64,000 nucleotides of DNA from Streptomyces sp. HUAS 15-9 (GCF_025642155.1 NZ_CP106798.1:2480001-2544000); one strand, 5' to 3'; shown: positions 26,550-35,512, numbered from the stretch's first letter. Numbers and translations are program-made. The notes: a model not told the origin generated them from the sequence alone.

Positions 26550-27467
26550 ATGCAGAGCCGCTTCCGGAGCGATCGGCGGTTGACCGCGCGCATGGGGGTC
26601 ACGCTGTTCCTGCTCGGGTTGTTGTACGTGGGGTTCGTCGCCGCGTTGATCGTGCTGCTGAAGTCCTGGGTGCTGGTCGTGGTGGTCGCGGCGGGGATGC
26701 TCGTCGCGCAGTACTGGTTCTCCGACCGGGTCGCGCTGTACGCGATGCACGGCCGGGTCGTGGAGCGGGAGGAGTACCCCGATCTGCACGGGGTGGTCGA
26801 CCGGCTGTGCGCCCAGGCGGACATGCCCAAGCCGGTGGTCGCCGTGTCGGGCATGGATCTGCCGAACGCGTTCGCGACCGGACGGAACCCGGACCATGCC
26901 GTCGTCTGTGTGACGACGGGTCTGCTGCGCCGGCTGGAGCCCGCCGAGCTGGAGGGCGTGCTGGCGCACGAGCTGTCGCACGTCGCGCACAAGGACGTCG
27001 CCGTGATCACGGTCGCGTCCTTCCTGGGCGTACTGGCGGGCCTGATCGTCCGGTTCGCCTTCTACTCGTCGCTGTTCCGCGGCCGCAGGGACCAGAACAC
27101 CGTCGCCGTCCTCGGGATCGTGATGGGCGTCTCGATGGTCGTGTACGCGATCAGCTTCCTGCTGATCCGGGCCCTGTCCCGGTACCGGGAGCTGGCGGCG
27201 GACCGGGCGGCCGCCCATCTCACCGGACGCCCCTCGGCGCTGGCCTCCGCGCTCACCAAGGTCTCCGGCGACATCGCCCGCATCCCCACCGAGGACCTGC
27301 GCACGGCCCAGGCCTTCAACGCCTTCTTCTTCACCCCGGCGCTGGGCGCGGAGCCCGGTCTGGCGAAGCTCTTCTCGACCCACCCCAGCCTGGAGCAGCG
27401 GCTGGAGCAACTGGGGCGGATCTCCGCCGAACTGGGTGAGGCGGCGACACCGGGGAAGGCGGGCTGA
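26550..27467 (+). CDS. htpX: HtpX-type M48 membrane metalloprotease
   Basis: HtpX degrades damaged membrane proteins. The 305-aa protein has two N-terminal membrane helices (residues about 15-55), the zinc motif H140-E-L-S-H144, two further hydrophobic segments and the third ligand glutamate in SRYRELAADRAAA (about residue 215). The tail TPALGAEPGLAKLFSTHP is typical of Streptomyces members. ATG 26550 is used; a stronger ribosome site is not seen. The next gene starts 2 bp after its stop, so the two form an operon. Confidence 0.94.
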   Translation: MQSRFRSDRRLTARMGVTLFLLGLLYVGFVAALIVLLKSWVLVVVVAAGMLVAQYWFSDRVALYAMHGRVVEREEYPDLHGVVDRLCAQADMPKPVVAVSGMDLPNAFATGRNPDHAVVCVTTGLLRRLEPAELEGVLAHELSHVAHKDVAVITVASFLGVLAGLIVRFAFYSSLFRGRRDQNTVAVLGIVMGVSMVVYAISFLLIRALSRYRELAADRAAAHLTGRPSALASALTKVSGDIARIPTEDLRTAQAFNAFFFTPALGAEPGLAKLFSTHPSLEQRLEQLGRISAELGEAATPGKAG

Positions 27468-27469
27468 GC

Positions 27470-28054
27470 ATGGGGCTGCTGGACATCCTGCTGGGCCGTA
27501 CGAAGCCCGTCGCACCCGATCTCGACCAGTTGTTCGCGCTGCCCTCGGCGGCCATCACACTGGAGGCCGCGGCCGGGTTCACCCCCACCGGAGGCGGCGC
27601 GGTGTGCTTCGCCACGGTGGAGGGCGCGGCCTTCGAGCAGACCCACCGGGAGGTCCAGGCGCTCCTCGACGCGGACGCCGACCGCAAAGGGCCCCCGGTG
27701 GAACTGCGCCAGGACGACTACGGCTACTCCTGGCTGGTCTCGCAGCGCACGCCCGACCAGCTCCCGCAGCTGGTCAACGATCTGCACGCGGTGAACAGTT
27801 CGATGGAGGTCAACGGCTTCGGGCCGCAGCTGCTGTGCTCGCTGGCCGGGTTCCGGGACGACTCCGGCCGCAGCCTGGCTCTCGTCTACCTCTACAAGCG
27901 GGGCACGTTCTACCCCTTCGCACCGCGGCCCGGCGGGGCCGAGCGGCGCGACAACGCGCTGGAACTCCAGATCAAGGCGGCCCTCGCGAACGATCTGCGG
28001 ATCGAGCAGGACCTGAGCCGCTGGTTCCCGGTGTGGGGAGCCCCCGGTCTGTGA
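27470..28054 (+). CDS. PspAB-like phage-shock-associated protein
   Basis: The 194-aa protein (MGLLDILLGRTKPVAPDLDQL...) has the sequence blocks of actinobacterial PspAB: LRQDDYGYSWLVSQRTPDQL and LVYLYKRGTFYPFAPR. PspAB proteins are coupled to PspA/HtpX membrane-stress systems, and here it directly follows htpX. It is soluble with no signal peptide. ATG 27470 is 2 bp after the htpX stop, with the ribosome site inside htpX. Confidence 0.85.
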   Translation: MGLLDILLGRTKPVAPDLDQLFALPSAAITLEAAAGFTPTGGGAVCFATVEGAAFEQTHREVQALLDADADRKGPPVELRQDDYGYSWLVSQRTPDQLPQLVNDLHAVNSSMEVNGFGPQLLCSLAGFRDDSGRSLALVYLYKRGTFYPFAPRPGGAERRDNALELQIKAALANDLRIEQDLSRWFPVWGAPGL

Positions 28055-28073
28055 CCGAGGGCTCCCGCGGGGC

Positions 28074-28346
28074 TCAGCCGCTCTTCTCGCGCTCCTGACG
28101 CCGGGCCTCGTAGGGACGCTCACGACGGTAGCGGCGCTCCCACTTGGCCTGCCGGTCACGGCGCTCGCGGTACGCCTGGTAGGTGGTGGGCGCCGCACCC
28201 GCCGAATCTCCCCCGGCGGTCGGTCTCGCGCCCCGCCCGTACTGCACGTACAGGTAGAGCACGGCGACAGCGGCGAGCCACCACATGTGGTTTCCGAATC
28301 CCAGGATCACCAGGACGGCGGTCCCGGACAGGACGATGGTGCCCAT
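28074..28346 (-). CDS. Small membrane protein with charged C-terminus
   Basis: The 90-aa protein has two short hydrophobic segments (GTIVLSGTAVLVILGF and WWLAAVAVLYLYVQYG). A very basic coiled-coil-like tail follows, with many Arg and Glu residues (YRERRDRQAKWERRYRRERP). ATG 28346 has GGAGG 6 nt upstream. The type is common in Streptomyces; no function is known. Confidence 0.75.
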   Translation of the reverse strand: MGTIVLSGTAVLVILGFGNHMWWLAAVAVLYLYVQYGRGARPTAGGDSAGAAPTTYQAYRERRDRQAKWERRYRRERPYEARRQEREKSG

Positions 28347-28519
28347 GACGGTCCTCCGTTGGCGTGGAAGGGTGGTCGATGTGACACCAGCGTAGGGATG
28401 CGGTCACACGCGGTGCATCCCGATTTCCGTGCGTGACCGGGCCTCCTGAGCGAGCCGGTCCCTTTGACTTACCTCCACGGCGAAAACACCGGCGCGCTAC
28501 GGGAGTTGAGCGCCCGCGC

Positions 28520-29860
28520 TCAGACCCCCGGCGTCGCCTGGACCACGCCCGCCGTGATGGCGGTGGTGAGGGCCGTGTGGTCGGCGGTGGTCTGGTCGGC
28601 GTAGGTCTGCGCGAAGTCGGCGACCGCGCGGTCGAAGACGTCGGTGATGCCGAGGTAGCCGGCGATGGCGATGCGGTCGCCGGAGCGGGCGTGGGCGCGG
28701 GCCAGGGCGGTGCCGCACAGTCCCGCGTACTCGACGAGCCCGGCCGGAGTGATCCCGGCGACGTCGGCCGAGCCCTTCATGTCGCGCAGCTGACGCCAGT
28801 AGTAGGCGCGGCCCTGCGGCCCGGTCATCCAGCCGAGGAAGATGTCGCCGGCGGCCTGGAGCAGCCGCTGCCCCGCCACCACACGGTGTCCCGGATGGAC
28901 GTACGGCCCGCTGGGCAGATGGTCCTCCAGTACGGACTTGGTGGCCTCCTTGATCTGCAGGAACAGGGGGTCGTCGCCGTTGCGTCCGAGGAGGAGCACG
29001 ATGAAGCAGCGGGTGCCGACGCTGCCGACGCCCACGACCTTGCGGGCGGCGTCGACGAAGCGGTAGCGGTCGAGGAGGACGCGGCGTTCCTCGGCGAGGG
29101 TGGAGCGGTAGTCGCTGAAGATCTTGCGCAGGGAGGCCATGTCGGGGGCGCCGGCCGGTTCGAGGAGCGGCGGGACCTGGATGATCCGCGGCTGTCCGTC
29201 GACCGTCTCGGTCAGCTTGCCGAGGGCCTGCAGGCTGGTCCGGCGGCGGGCGCGGGTGAGCGTGGACTCGACGCGGCTGCGGCGGCGGGCGGAGCGGGCG
29301 ATCGTCGGCACGCTGTCGGCCTCTATGCGCTCGTACCAGACCGCGAGTTCACCGAGCGAGGCGAGCCGCCGCATGGACCCGCGGTAGGCGGCCGCGGCGG
29401 CCAGGACCGCCCCGCGGACCTTCGGCTCGGGGAACCCGTTCTCCCGGCCGGCCACCGCCACGCTCGCCGCGAGCCGCTTGACGTCCCACTCGAAGGGCCC
29501 GGGGAAGGTCTCGTCGAAGTCGTTCAGGTCGAACAGCAGCACCCGCTCCGGGGAGGCGTAGACACCGAAGTTGAGCAGATGGGCGTCGCCGCACAGCTGC
29601 ACGCCGAGCCCGGTGTTGGGCTGCGAGGCGAGATCGGCGGCCATGACGGCGGCCGCGCCGCGCAGGAAGGAGAACGGCGAGGTCGCCATCCGCCCGTACC
29701 GGACCGGCAGCAGCTCGGGCAGCCGGTCCCGCCCCTGCCGTTGCAGTACGGCGACCGGGTCGGGCCGGTCGACGGGCGGCAGCCACAGGGCGTGGGAGGA
29801 GCGGGGGACGCGCTTGCGGGTGGCCTTGCCGCGCTGGGCGCGTTCGGTGGGGGTGGTCAT
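28520..29860 (-). CDS. DUF2252 family protein (kinase-like fold)
   Basis: The 446-aa protein has the family blocks RYGRMATSPFSFLRGAAAVM, QLCGDAHLLNFGVYASPE and LFDLNDFDETFPGPFEWDVK. The GDAHLxNFG and DxNDFD motifs mimic the catalytic loop and metal-binding Asp of aminoglycoside-phosphotransferase-like kinases. The substrate is unknown. ATG 29860 is chosen with GGGAGG about 10 nt upstream over the start at 29890. It stands alone on this strand. Confidence 0.92.
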   Translation of the reverse strand: MTTPTERAQRGKATRKRVPRSSHALWLPPVDRPDPVAVLQRQGRDRLPELLPVRYGRMATSPFSFLRGAAAVMAADLASQPNTGLGVQLCGDAHLLNFGVYASPERVLLFDLNDFDETFPGPFEWDVKRLAASVAVAGRENGFPEPKVRGAVLAAAAAYRGSMRRLASLGELAVWYERIEADSVPTIARSARRRSRVESTLTRARRRTSLQALGKLTETVDGQPRIIQVPPLLEPAGAPDMASLRKIFSDYRSTLAEERRVLLDRYRFVDAARKVVGVGSVGTRCFIVLLLGRNGDDPLFLQIKEATKSVLEDHLPSGPYVHPGHRVVAGQRLLQAAGDIFLGWMTGPQGRAYYWRQLRDMKGSADVAGITPAGLVEYAGLCGTALARAHARSGDRIAIAGYLGITDVFDRAVADFAQTYADQTTADHTALTTAITAGVVQATPGV

Positions 29861-30055
29861 GGCAACACGGCCTCCCTCTGGTCCCGGCACCTCCTGAACC
29901 TTCCGGTCTCTGATTCGAAGTGAAGGCCGTGTGCGGGGGTGCCCGCATGTCCAGCAGGCAGAACGGGTGACGGGGACCGGCTGTCAGTGGCGTCGGCGAA
30001 GATGCACTCAGGAACGTGCTGGACGCGGTGGACGGCTCGACGGGCGGAGGTCGGC

Positions 30056-31246
30056 ATGGGCGGCGGGGTACAGCGGCACATCGGGGCGGCGGAGCGAAGA
30101 GCCCGGCTCGCCCTGCGCCACCGGCTGGCTGGTACGGCACGGGCGGCAGCCCCCGAGGAGGTCGCCGCCTCGCTCGTGGCGCTGCACGGCTCCGACCCGG
30201 CGACGGTGTATCTGGCGGTGGGCGCGCGGCTTGCCGACCCGGTGAAGACGCTGCCCGAGACGGAGCGGGCGCTGTACGAGGACCGCACGCTGGTGCGGAT
30301 GCACGGCATGCGGCACACGGTGTTCGTGTTCCCCACGGACCTCACGGCGGTGGTCCACGCGTCGACGGGCCTGACCGTGGCCGCCCGCGAACGTGCCTCA
30401 CTGCTCAAGGACATGGCGAAGGCCGGCGCGCCGGACGCGGCCTGGCTGGCGGAGGTCGAGGAGTCGACGCTGGCCGCGCTGGCCCGGCGTGGTCAGGCGA
30501 CGGCGACGGAACTGGCGGCCGACGAACCACGCCTGCGCGAGCAGTTCGTGTACGCGGCGGGGAAGAGCTACGAGGGCGTCCACACGGTCTCCACCCGGCT
30601 CCTGCGCGTGCTGGGCGTGGAGGGCAAGGTGGTCCGGGGCCGCCCGCTCGGCTCGTGGACCTCCAGCCAGTTCCGCTGGGCGGTGGCCCCCGCACACCCC
30701 GAACTGGACGTCGCCGAGGCCCAGGCCGGGCTGCTGCGCCGCTGGCTGGGCGCATGCGGTCCGGCGACGGAGGCCGACCTGAAGTGGTGGACGGGGTGGC
30801 GGGTGACCGAGGTCCGCCGGGCGCTGTCCGCGATCGGGGCGGAGGCGGTCTCGCTGGACGAGGGCGACACCGGGTACGTCACGGAGGGCGACGCGGGACC
30901 GGTGGCGGAACCCGCCGAACCCTGGGCGGCGCTGCTCCCGGCGCTCGACCCGACGGCGATGGGCTGGCAGCGGCGGGACTGGTACCTCGCACCGGAGCTG
31001 CGTGCGAGTCTCTTCGACTACAGCGGGAACGTGGGGCCGACCGTGTGGTGGAACGGACGGGTGGTCGGGGGGTGGGCCCAGCGGGCCGACGGCGAGATCG
31101 TCTGGCGGATCCTGGCCGCCGAGGGCGTGGGCAGGGAGGGGGAGACGGCGATCGCGGCGCAGGCGGAACACCTGCGCACCGTGCTGAACGGCTCCCGGGT
31201 GACCCCACGCTTCCGGACACCACTGGAGCGGGAGCTGTCGGCCTAG
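30056..31246 (+). CDS. Winged-helix DNA-binding domain protein (HTH_42, AlkZ/YcaQ superfamily)
   Basis: The 396-aa protein has the layout of HTH_42 proteins: RARLALRHRLAG, VAASLVALHGSDPATVYLAV, the MHGMRHTVFVFP block, a wing region and the C-terminal PTVWWNGRVVGGWAQRADGE. AlkZ and YcaQ of this superfamily are DNA glycosylases that remove crosslink or bulky adducts. This member shows the VVGGWAQRADG part of the pattern, but I cannot confirm the catalytic QxQ/QxD motif, so it may be a non-enzymatic relative. ATG 30056 has CGGAGG 5 nt upstream. Confidence 0.82.
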   Translation: MGGGVQRHIGAAERRARLALRHRLAGTARAAAPEEVAASLVALHGSDPATVYLAVGARLADPVKTLPETERALYEDRTLVRMHGMRHTVFVFPTDLTAVVHASTGLTVAARERASLLKDMAKAGAPDAAWLAEVEESTLAALARRGQATATELAADEPRLREQFVYAAGKSYEGVHTVSTRLLRVLGVEGKVVRGRPLGSWTSSQFRWAVAPAHPELDVAEAQAGLLRRWLGACGPATEADLKWWTGWRVTEVRRALSAIGAEAVSLDEGDTGYVTEGDAGPVAEPAEPWAALLPALDPTAMGWQRRDWYLAPELRASLFDYSGNVGPTVWWNGRVVGGWAQRADGEIVWRILAAEGVGREGETAIAAQAEHLRTVLNGSRVTPRFRTPLERELSA

Positions 31247-31274
31247 TCGGCCCAGGTGGCCCAAGGGGACGGCC

Positions 31275-31319
31275 CCGTCGGCGCCGGGCGCCCAAAGCAA
31301 AGGGCACCCGGCGCCACGG
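31275..31319. terminator. Bidirectional terminator
   Basis: A 14-bp stem (31280-31293 with 31302-31315, one G-T pair), extended by CCGT/ACGG, sits between the convergent HTH_42 gene and the next minus-strand gene. Confidence 0.85.
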
Positions 31320-31634
31320 TCACCGCGAGTACCGCATGAACGCCCGCACCATGTGGCACGTCGTGTCCGACGGCGGGTGAATGCCGATCAGTTCCGCCGT
31401 GCTGCGGATCGTCTCGTTGCGGGCCTGGTTGGGGACGTAGACGCCCGAGTCGAGCAGGGCTATGGCGAGGCGCATCGCCTTGAGGCGGCGGTTGTGCGTG
31501 ACGTACCACTCGCGCGGACGGCCCGCCGGCAGCGGGCTCTTCTGCGCCGGCGCGTAGGGCGAGTCGAGCAGGACGGAACGCTTCGCGGTGGACTGGGTGG
31601 GCAGCGGCTTCGACTTCAGTGCGGCAGCGGGCAC
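31320..31634 (-). CDS. Small conserved helical protein
   Basis: This 104-aa basic protein contains SPLPAGRPREWYVTHNRRLKAM, a hydrophobic helix (LAIALLDSGVYVP) and DTTCHMVRAFMRYSR. GTG 31634 is selected because GGAGG lies 6 nt before it; the ATG at 31640 is too close to that site to use it. No known domain is recognised. The basic helical character is compatible with nucleic-acid binding, but that is a guess. Confidence 0.7.
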   Translation of the reverse strand: MPAAALKSKPLPTQSTAKRSVLLDSPYAPAQKSPLPAGRPREWYVTHNRRLKAMRLAIALLDSGVYVPNQARNETIRSTAELIGIHPPSDTTCHMVRAFMRYSR

Positions 31635-31869
31635 AGGCATCCTCCGGTCGCGGTCAGGGTGCCGTCCGGAGAACCCGGCGACATCCTCGAACACTGCATC
31701 CAGTCTACCGGCCCCCACTGACAATCGGCGAGGTCGCAGCAACGCCCAAATGCCCTGGTGAGACAGGTGGCTTCGGGTGCTGCACAGGGTACGGAAGAGA
31801 CATCCACGGGACGCCGAGAAAATCGAACAGCGACCTTGCTCCGCCGCGGGTTCGCGTACCGTGGACCGC

Positions 31870-32238
31870 ATGGAAATCTGGATCAATCCCGCCTGCTCCA
31901 AGTGCCGCAGCGCCATCAGCCTGCTCGACGCCGAGGGGGCCGAGTACACCGTCCGCCGCTATCTGGAGGACGTGCCGAGCGAGGACGAGATCAGGGGCGT
32001 ACTCGACCGCCTCGGCCTCGAACCGTGGGACATCACCCGTACCCAGGAGGAGGCCGGCAAGGAACTGGGCCTGAAGGACTGGCCGCGGGACGAGGCGTCG
32101 CGCGATCGCTGGATCAAGGCACTTGCCGAGCACCCGAAGCTCATCCAGCGGCCGATCATCACGGCGGACGACGGCACGGCGGTCGTCGGACGCACGGACG
32201 AGGCCGTACAGGACGCCCTCTCCCGGACCAAGAGCTGA
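31870..32238 (+). CDS. ArsC/Spx family thioredoxin-fold protein (arsenate reductase-like)
   Basis: The 122-aa protein begins MEIWINPACSKCRSAISLL, the ArsC-type active loop with Cys9 and Cys12. It has the family block LDRLGLEPWDITRTQEEAGKELGL and the RPIITADDGTAVVGRT strand with the cis-Pro. In E. coli ArsC the catalytic Cys works with three arginines on arsenate. Here no ars genes are nearby, so a general oxidoreductase role is equally likely. ATG 31870 is in the common position. Confidence 0.88.
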   Translation: MEIWINPACSKCRSAISLLDAEGAEYTVRRYLEDVPSEDEIRGVLDRLGLEPWDITRTQEEAGKELGLKDWPRDEASRDRWIKALAEHPKLIQRPIITADDGTAVVGRTDEAVQDALSRTKS

Positions 32239-32264
32239 GCGGATCTCAACTCCGGTGTGACACA

Positions 32265-32301
32265 GGTTACTTCAGGGTTTCCCCGTGACCGTTGAGTAAC
32301 C
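32265..32301. promoter_or_regulatory. Inverted repeat GGTTACT...AGTAACC
   Basis: A 7-bp inverted repeat (32265-32271 and 32295-32301) with a 23-nt spacer lies 58-94 bp before the next start. It may be a regulator site for the secreted protein gene. Confidence 0.35.
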
Positions 32302-32358
32302 TCGTTCGGGATCTCGTACATAGCGGCGTACGCACCCCTACCTCTTCAGGAGGCGCGC

Positions 32359-33090
32359 ATGTCGCGCAGGCGAACTCTCAGCACGAAGAAGAAGGTCGCG
32401 CTGCTGGTCAGCGCCGCGGCGGTGGCGGGCGGCGGGGCCTTCGCCATGGCGGCCACGTCGAACGCGGCACAGAGCCCGCAGAACGCCAAACCCCTGGCCG
32501 CCGCCGACTCGAACGTATGCCAGGGGCTGGCCACGGCCCACGGCAACAACGACAAGTTCATCGCGGACCAGAAGGCGAACCCGGATGCGCAGTCAGCGGC
32601 CCGGATCGCCAACCGCGAGGCGGTCATCAAGCAGATCGAGGTCCAGCAGAAGGCTGCCGGATGCACCGTTGGGGAGTCGGCTCAGGGCTCTCAGGCGGCG
32701 GGCGGTCAGCAGGCTGGACAGCAGGCCGGTCAGCAGAACGGACAGCAGTCGGCGCCGCCCGCGGGGAACGCCGGGAACGCTGGCAACGCCGGGAACGCCG
32801 GGAACGCGGGAAACAACGCCGGTGGCGCTGCCGCGGGCTCCGGCCAGCAGGTCTGCAACGGCTCCACCGTGACGCTCTCCGGCGAGGGTGGTGCCCCGGC
32901 GGCCTCCAGCAACCAGTTCCCGGCGGGGACCACCCTGAAGGTCACCAACCTGGACAACAACAAGTCCACGACGGTGAAGGTCACCTCCGTGTCCGGTAGC
33001 TGTGTCCTGCTGAACAACGCTGCCTTCGAGCAGGTCCGCGAGCCCGGCAAGTTCCTCATCCGCCGCGCGGTCATCGAGAAGGTGGGGTGA
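32359..33090 (+). CDS. Secreted protein with Gln/Gly/Asn repeats and a double-psi beta-barrel-like C-terminus
   Basis: A basic start and signal peptide (KKKVALLVSAAAVAGGGAFA, cleavage near residue 36) lead into an alpha-helical part with Cys. A repeat tract GQQAGQQNGQQ then five GNA units follow, and then a C-terminal domain (FPAGTTLKVTNLDNNKSTTV, EQVREPGKFLIRRAVIEK). The last resembles RlpA-type double-psi barrels. ATG 32359 has AGGAGG upstream. It is an extracellular protein with no proven role. The repeats resemble those of the DUF1996 protein at 38785. Confidence 0.8.
   Translation: MSRRRTLSTKKKVALLVSAAAVAGGGAFAMAATSNAAQSPQNAKPLAAADSNVCQGLATAHGNNDKFIADQKANPDAQSAARIANREAVIKQIEVQQKAAGCTVGESAQGSQAAGGQQAGQQAGQQNGQQSAPPAGNAGNAGNAGNAGNAGNNAGGAAAGSGQQVCNGSTVTLSGEGGAPAASSNQFPAGTTLKVTNLDNNKSTTVKVTSVSGSCVLLNNAAFEQVREPGKFLIRRAVIEKVG
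32763..32816 (+). repeat. 9-bp tandem repeat encoding (Gly-Asn-Ala)n
   Basis: Six imperfect copies of GGGAACGCC lie in frame in the secreted protein gene. Confidence 0.85.
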
Positions 33091-33184
33091 CGCCCGGACG
33101 TCCAGGAACGCGGTGAGGCGAGGCCGGTCCGGCGCGCGCGACTCGGCCTCCCCACCGTGCGGGTCACCACCGTGCGGGGTCACA

Positions 33185-33218
33185 GGTCCTGCCGCTCCGG
33201 GCCAGGAGCGGCAGGACC
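33185..33218. terminator. Terminator before glnII
   Basis: There is a perfect 14-bp stem (33185-33198 with 33205-33218) and a 6-nt loop, about 95 bp after the secreted-protein gene. Confidence 0.85.
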
Positions 33219-33358
33219 GGCACGTTCGGGGCCCGCGGCGCGTCCCGCGCCGGGCGCGGACCGGTCACCGGCTTTGACGGAGGGGAAGCCGGCGACCGTC
33301 CGGTCGCGCGGCCGCTTACCCCGGCCACCCACGACCTCTCAACGTGAGACGCGACACA

Positions 33359-33384
33359 GAAACACCAGGTAACACGGGGTTCAC
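33359..33384 (+). promoter_or_regulatory. Possible GlnR half-sites upstream of glnII
   Basis: GAAAC (33359-33363), GTAAC (33369-33373) and TTCAC (33380-33384) resemble GlnR a/b half-sites, but the spacing is less regular than at glnA. glnII of Streptomyces is a known GlnR target. Confidence 0.45.
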
Positions 33385-33506
33385 ATTCGAGCAATGATCG
33401 GGAAATCGCCTGTTGACAGGCTCCGGGCATCGACAGCGGCGCCCCAGTGCCGCAGCGCCGCAGCACCCGCAAGTGCGCCTGACCCACCCCCGAAGGATGT
33501 GGCCCC

Positions 33507-34535
33507 GTGACCTTCAAGGCTGAGTACATCTGGATCGACGGCACCGAGCCGACGGCCAAGCTGCGTTCGAAGACCAAGATCCTCGCGGACGACGCCAAGG
33601 GTGCCGAGCTTCCGATCTGGGGCTTCGACGGGTCCTCCACCAACCAGGCCAAGGGCCACTCCTCGGACCGGGTGCTGAAGCCGGTCTTCTCCTGCCCGGA
33701 CCCGATCCGCGGCGGCGACGACATCCTCGTCCTGTGCGAGGTCCTGAACATCGACTTCACCCCGCACTCCTCCAACACCCGTGCCGCGCTGGCCGAGGTG
33801 GCGGAGCGCTTCGCCGCGCAGGAGCCGATCTTCGGCATCGAGCAGGAGTACACGTTCTTCGACGGCGCCCGCCCGCTGGGCTTCCCCGAGGGCGGCTTCC
33901 CGGCCCCCCAGGGCGGCTACTACTGCGGTGTCGGCGCCGACGAGATCTTCGGCCGTGACATCGTCGAGGCCCACCTGGACAACTGCCTGAAGGCGGGCCT
34001 GGGCATCTCCGGCATCAACGCCGAGGTCATGCCCGGCCAGTGGGAGTTCCAGGTCGGCCCGCTCGCCCCGCTGGTGGTCGCCGACCAACTGTGGGTGGCC
34101 CGCTGGCTGCTCTACCGCACCGCCGAGGACTTCGGCATCTCCGCCACCCTCGACCCCAAGCCGGTCAAGGGCGACTGGAACGGCGCCGGCGCGCACACCA
34201 ACTTCTCCACCAAGGCGATGCGCGAGGGCTACGACGCGATCATCACCGCGTGCGAGTCGCTCGGCGAGGGCTCCAAGCCGCTCGACCACGTCAAGAACTA
34301 CGGCGCCGGCATCGACGACCGGCTGACCGGTCTGCACGAGACCGCCCCGTGGAACGAGTACTCCTACGGCGTCTCCGACCGCGGTGCCTCGGTCCGTATC
34401 CCGTGGCAGGTCGAGAAGGACGGCAAGGGCTACATCGAGGACCGCCGCCCGAACGCCAACGTCGACCCGTACGTGGTGACCCGGCTGCTCGTCGACACCT
34501 GCTGCTCCGCGCTGGAGAAGGCCGGCCAGGTCTGA
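33507..34535 (+). CDS. glnII: Glutamine synthetase type II (GlnII)
   Basis: GlnII is the short, heat-labile, eukaryotic-type glutamine synthetase that is not adenylylated. The 342-aa protein has the GSII blocks KAEYIWIDGTEPTAKLRSKT, WGFDGSSTNQA, FGIEQEYTFFDG and VMPGQWEFQVGP, plus KPVKGDWNGAGAHTN and GVSDRGASVRIPW. GTG 33507 follows GAAGGA. It lies 17 kb from glnA, and both are expected to respond to GlnR. A strong hairpin follows. Confidence 0.97.
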   Translation: MTFKAEYIWIDGTEPTAKLRSKTKILADDAKGAELPIWGFDGSSTNQAKGHSSDRVLKPVFSCPDPIRGGDDILVLCEVLNIDFTPHSSNTRAALAEVAERFAAQEPIFGIEQEYTFFDGARPLGFPEGGFPAPQGGYYCGVGADEIFGRDIVEAHLDNCLKAGLGISGINAEVMPGQWEFQVGPLAPLVVADQLWVARWLLYRTAEDFGISATLDPKPVKGDWNGAGAHTNFSTKAMREGYDAIITACESLGEGSKPLDHVKNYGAGIDDRLTGLHETAPWNEYSYGVSDRGASVRIPWQVEKDGKGYIEDRRPNANVDPYVVTRLLVDTCCSALEKAGQV

Positions 34536-34551
34536 TCCCACGCACTCGCTC

Positions 34552-34589
34552 CGAGGGGGCGCCCACCGTTCGCGGTGGGCGCCCCCTCG
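34552..34589. terminator. Terminator after glnII
   Basis: A perfect 17-bp stem (34552-34568 with 34573-34589) closes on a TTCG loop. Confidence 0.9.
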
Positions 34590-34716
34590 CGTTGTCGGTG
34601 GGGCATGTCATGGTGGGGCACGGACACCGACGAGGTTCTGGCCGTCAAGGTCGAGACGGAGAACCGGCAGAGGCACGCACGGACTGTCGTGGGCGTGCGT
34701 CTGCTTCAATGGGCGC

Positions 34717-34839
34717 ATGGCCGACTTCCAGAAGTGCAGCGCGACGGGTCGTCATGACCTCGAGCCCTTCTGGCCCTCCCGTCAGCACCACGACTTCGAC
34801 CGGGTGTGTTGCCGCGCGATGAACGCGCCGGCCCTCTGA
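34717..34839 (+). CDS. 40-residue conserved-looking micro-protein with Cys and His
   Basis: The short frame reads MADFQKCSATGRHDLEPFWP, then SRQHHDFDRVCCRAMNAPAL and TGA. Three cysteines and three histidines in 40 residues suggest metal binding. It sits between the glnII terminator and a winged-helix gene. No strong ribosome site precedes it. I believe similar tiny proteins exist at this place in other Streptomyces, but that needs a search. It is too short for composition tests to be firm. Confidence 0.5.
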   Translation: MADFQKCSATGRHDLEPFWPSRQHHDFDRVCCRAMNAPAL

Positions 34840-34957
34840 AGCCGTACACCCCGGTCTTCGGCCGGCGCGGAACGACGTACGTCCCTCGGCGCGCCCGACC
34901 ACGAATCGCGGCCGCCGTCCTCCCGACGGACTCCTCGCGCGAAAGAGCTGACCTCTC

Positions 34958-35512
34958 ATGGCGACCACTCGTTCTCTCTCCTCCGCCTCCACCCTGGCCT
35001 CCCCCGCCCGTCACCGCCTGCGTGCCGTGGACCGGGACGAGGCGGCCCGGATCGTGGACCTCCTGCCGCCGGGCACCACCTGGCTGCCCGCGCCGCAGCA
35101 CACCCTGCCCGCTCTGCCCGGTCGGCCGGCGATGGTCGGCTATCTGGTGCTGGTCCCGGCGGACGAGCAGCCGCCGGTCGCGGTGCCGGACCGGCCCGAC
35201 ACGGCGTCCGACGGCGACGAGCCGCTCGTGCGCATCGACACCGTGCAGCGCACCGCCCAGGTCGACGGGCGCGAGCTCGACCTCACCTACCTGGAGTTCG
35301 AACTGCTCGCGCATCTGGTGGCACACCCCCACCGGGTGCACACGCGCGACCAGCTGGTCAGCACCGTGTGGGGCTACGGCCACATCGGCGACGGCCGCAC
35401 GGTCGACGTGCACATCGCCAGGCTGCGCCGCAAGCTCGGCGCCGAGCACCGCAAGGCGATCCAGACGGTCCGCCGCGTCGGCTACAAGTACACACCGCCG
35501 ACCGGGCGCTGA
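34958..35512 (+). CDS. OmpR/PhoB-type winged-helix DNA-binding protein lacking a receiver domain
   Basis: Residues about 95-182 form a Trans_reg_C domain (VDGRELDLTYLEFELLAHL, VHTRDQLVSTVWGYGHIGDG, RTVDVHIARLRRKLG, TVRRVGYKY). The N-terminal 90 residues (VDRDEAARIVDLLPPGTTWL...) are not a response-regulator receiver; no phospho-acceptor Asp pocket is seen. The protein is 184 aa. It is therefore an orphan DNA-binding regulator of unknown signal. ATG 34958 is used. Confidence 0.85.
   Translation: MATTRSLSSASTLASPARHRLRAVDRDEAARIVDLLPPGTTWLPAPQHTLPALPGRPAMVGYLVLVPADEQPPVAVPDRPDTASDGDEPLVRIDTVQRTAQVDGRELDLTYLEFELLAHLVAHPHRVHTRDQLVSTVWGYGHIGDGRTVDVHIARLRRKLGAEHRKAIQTVRRVGYKYTPPTGR

Larger units (their letters stand above)
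33091..33506. other. 416-bp intergenic region before glnII
   Basis: It holds a terminator for the preceding gene (33185-33218) and the glnII control region. No gene was seen. Confidence 0.7.

Noticed and set aside
32763..32816. Short tandem repeats as a CRISPR array
   Set aside because: The units are 9 bp, contiguous and in frame, with no spacers and no cas genes.
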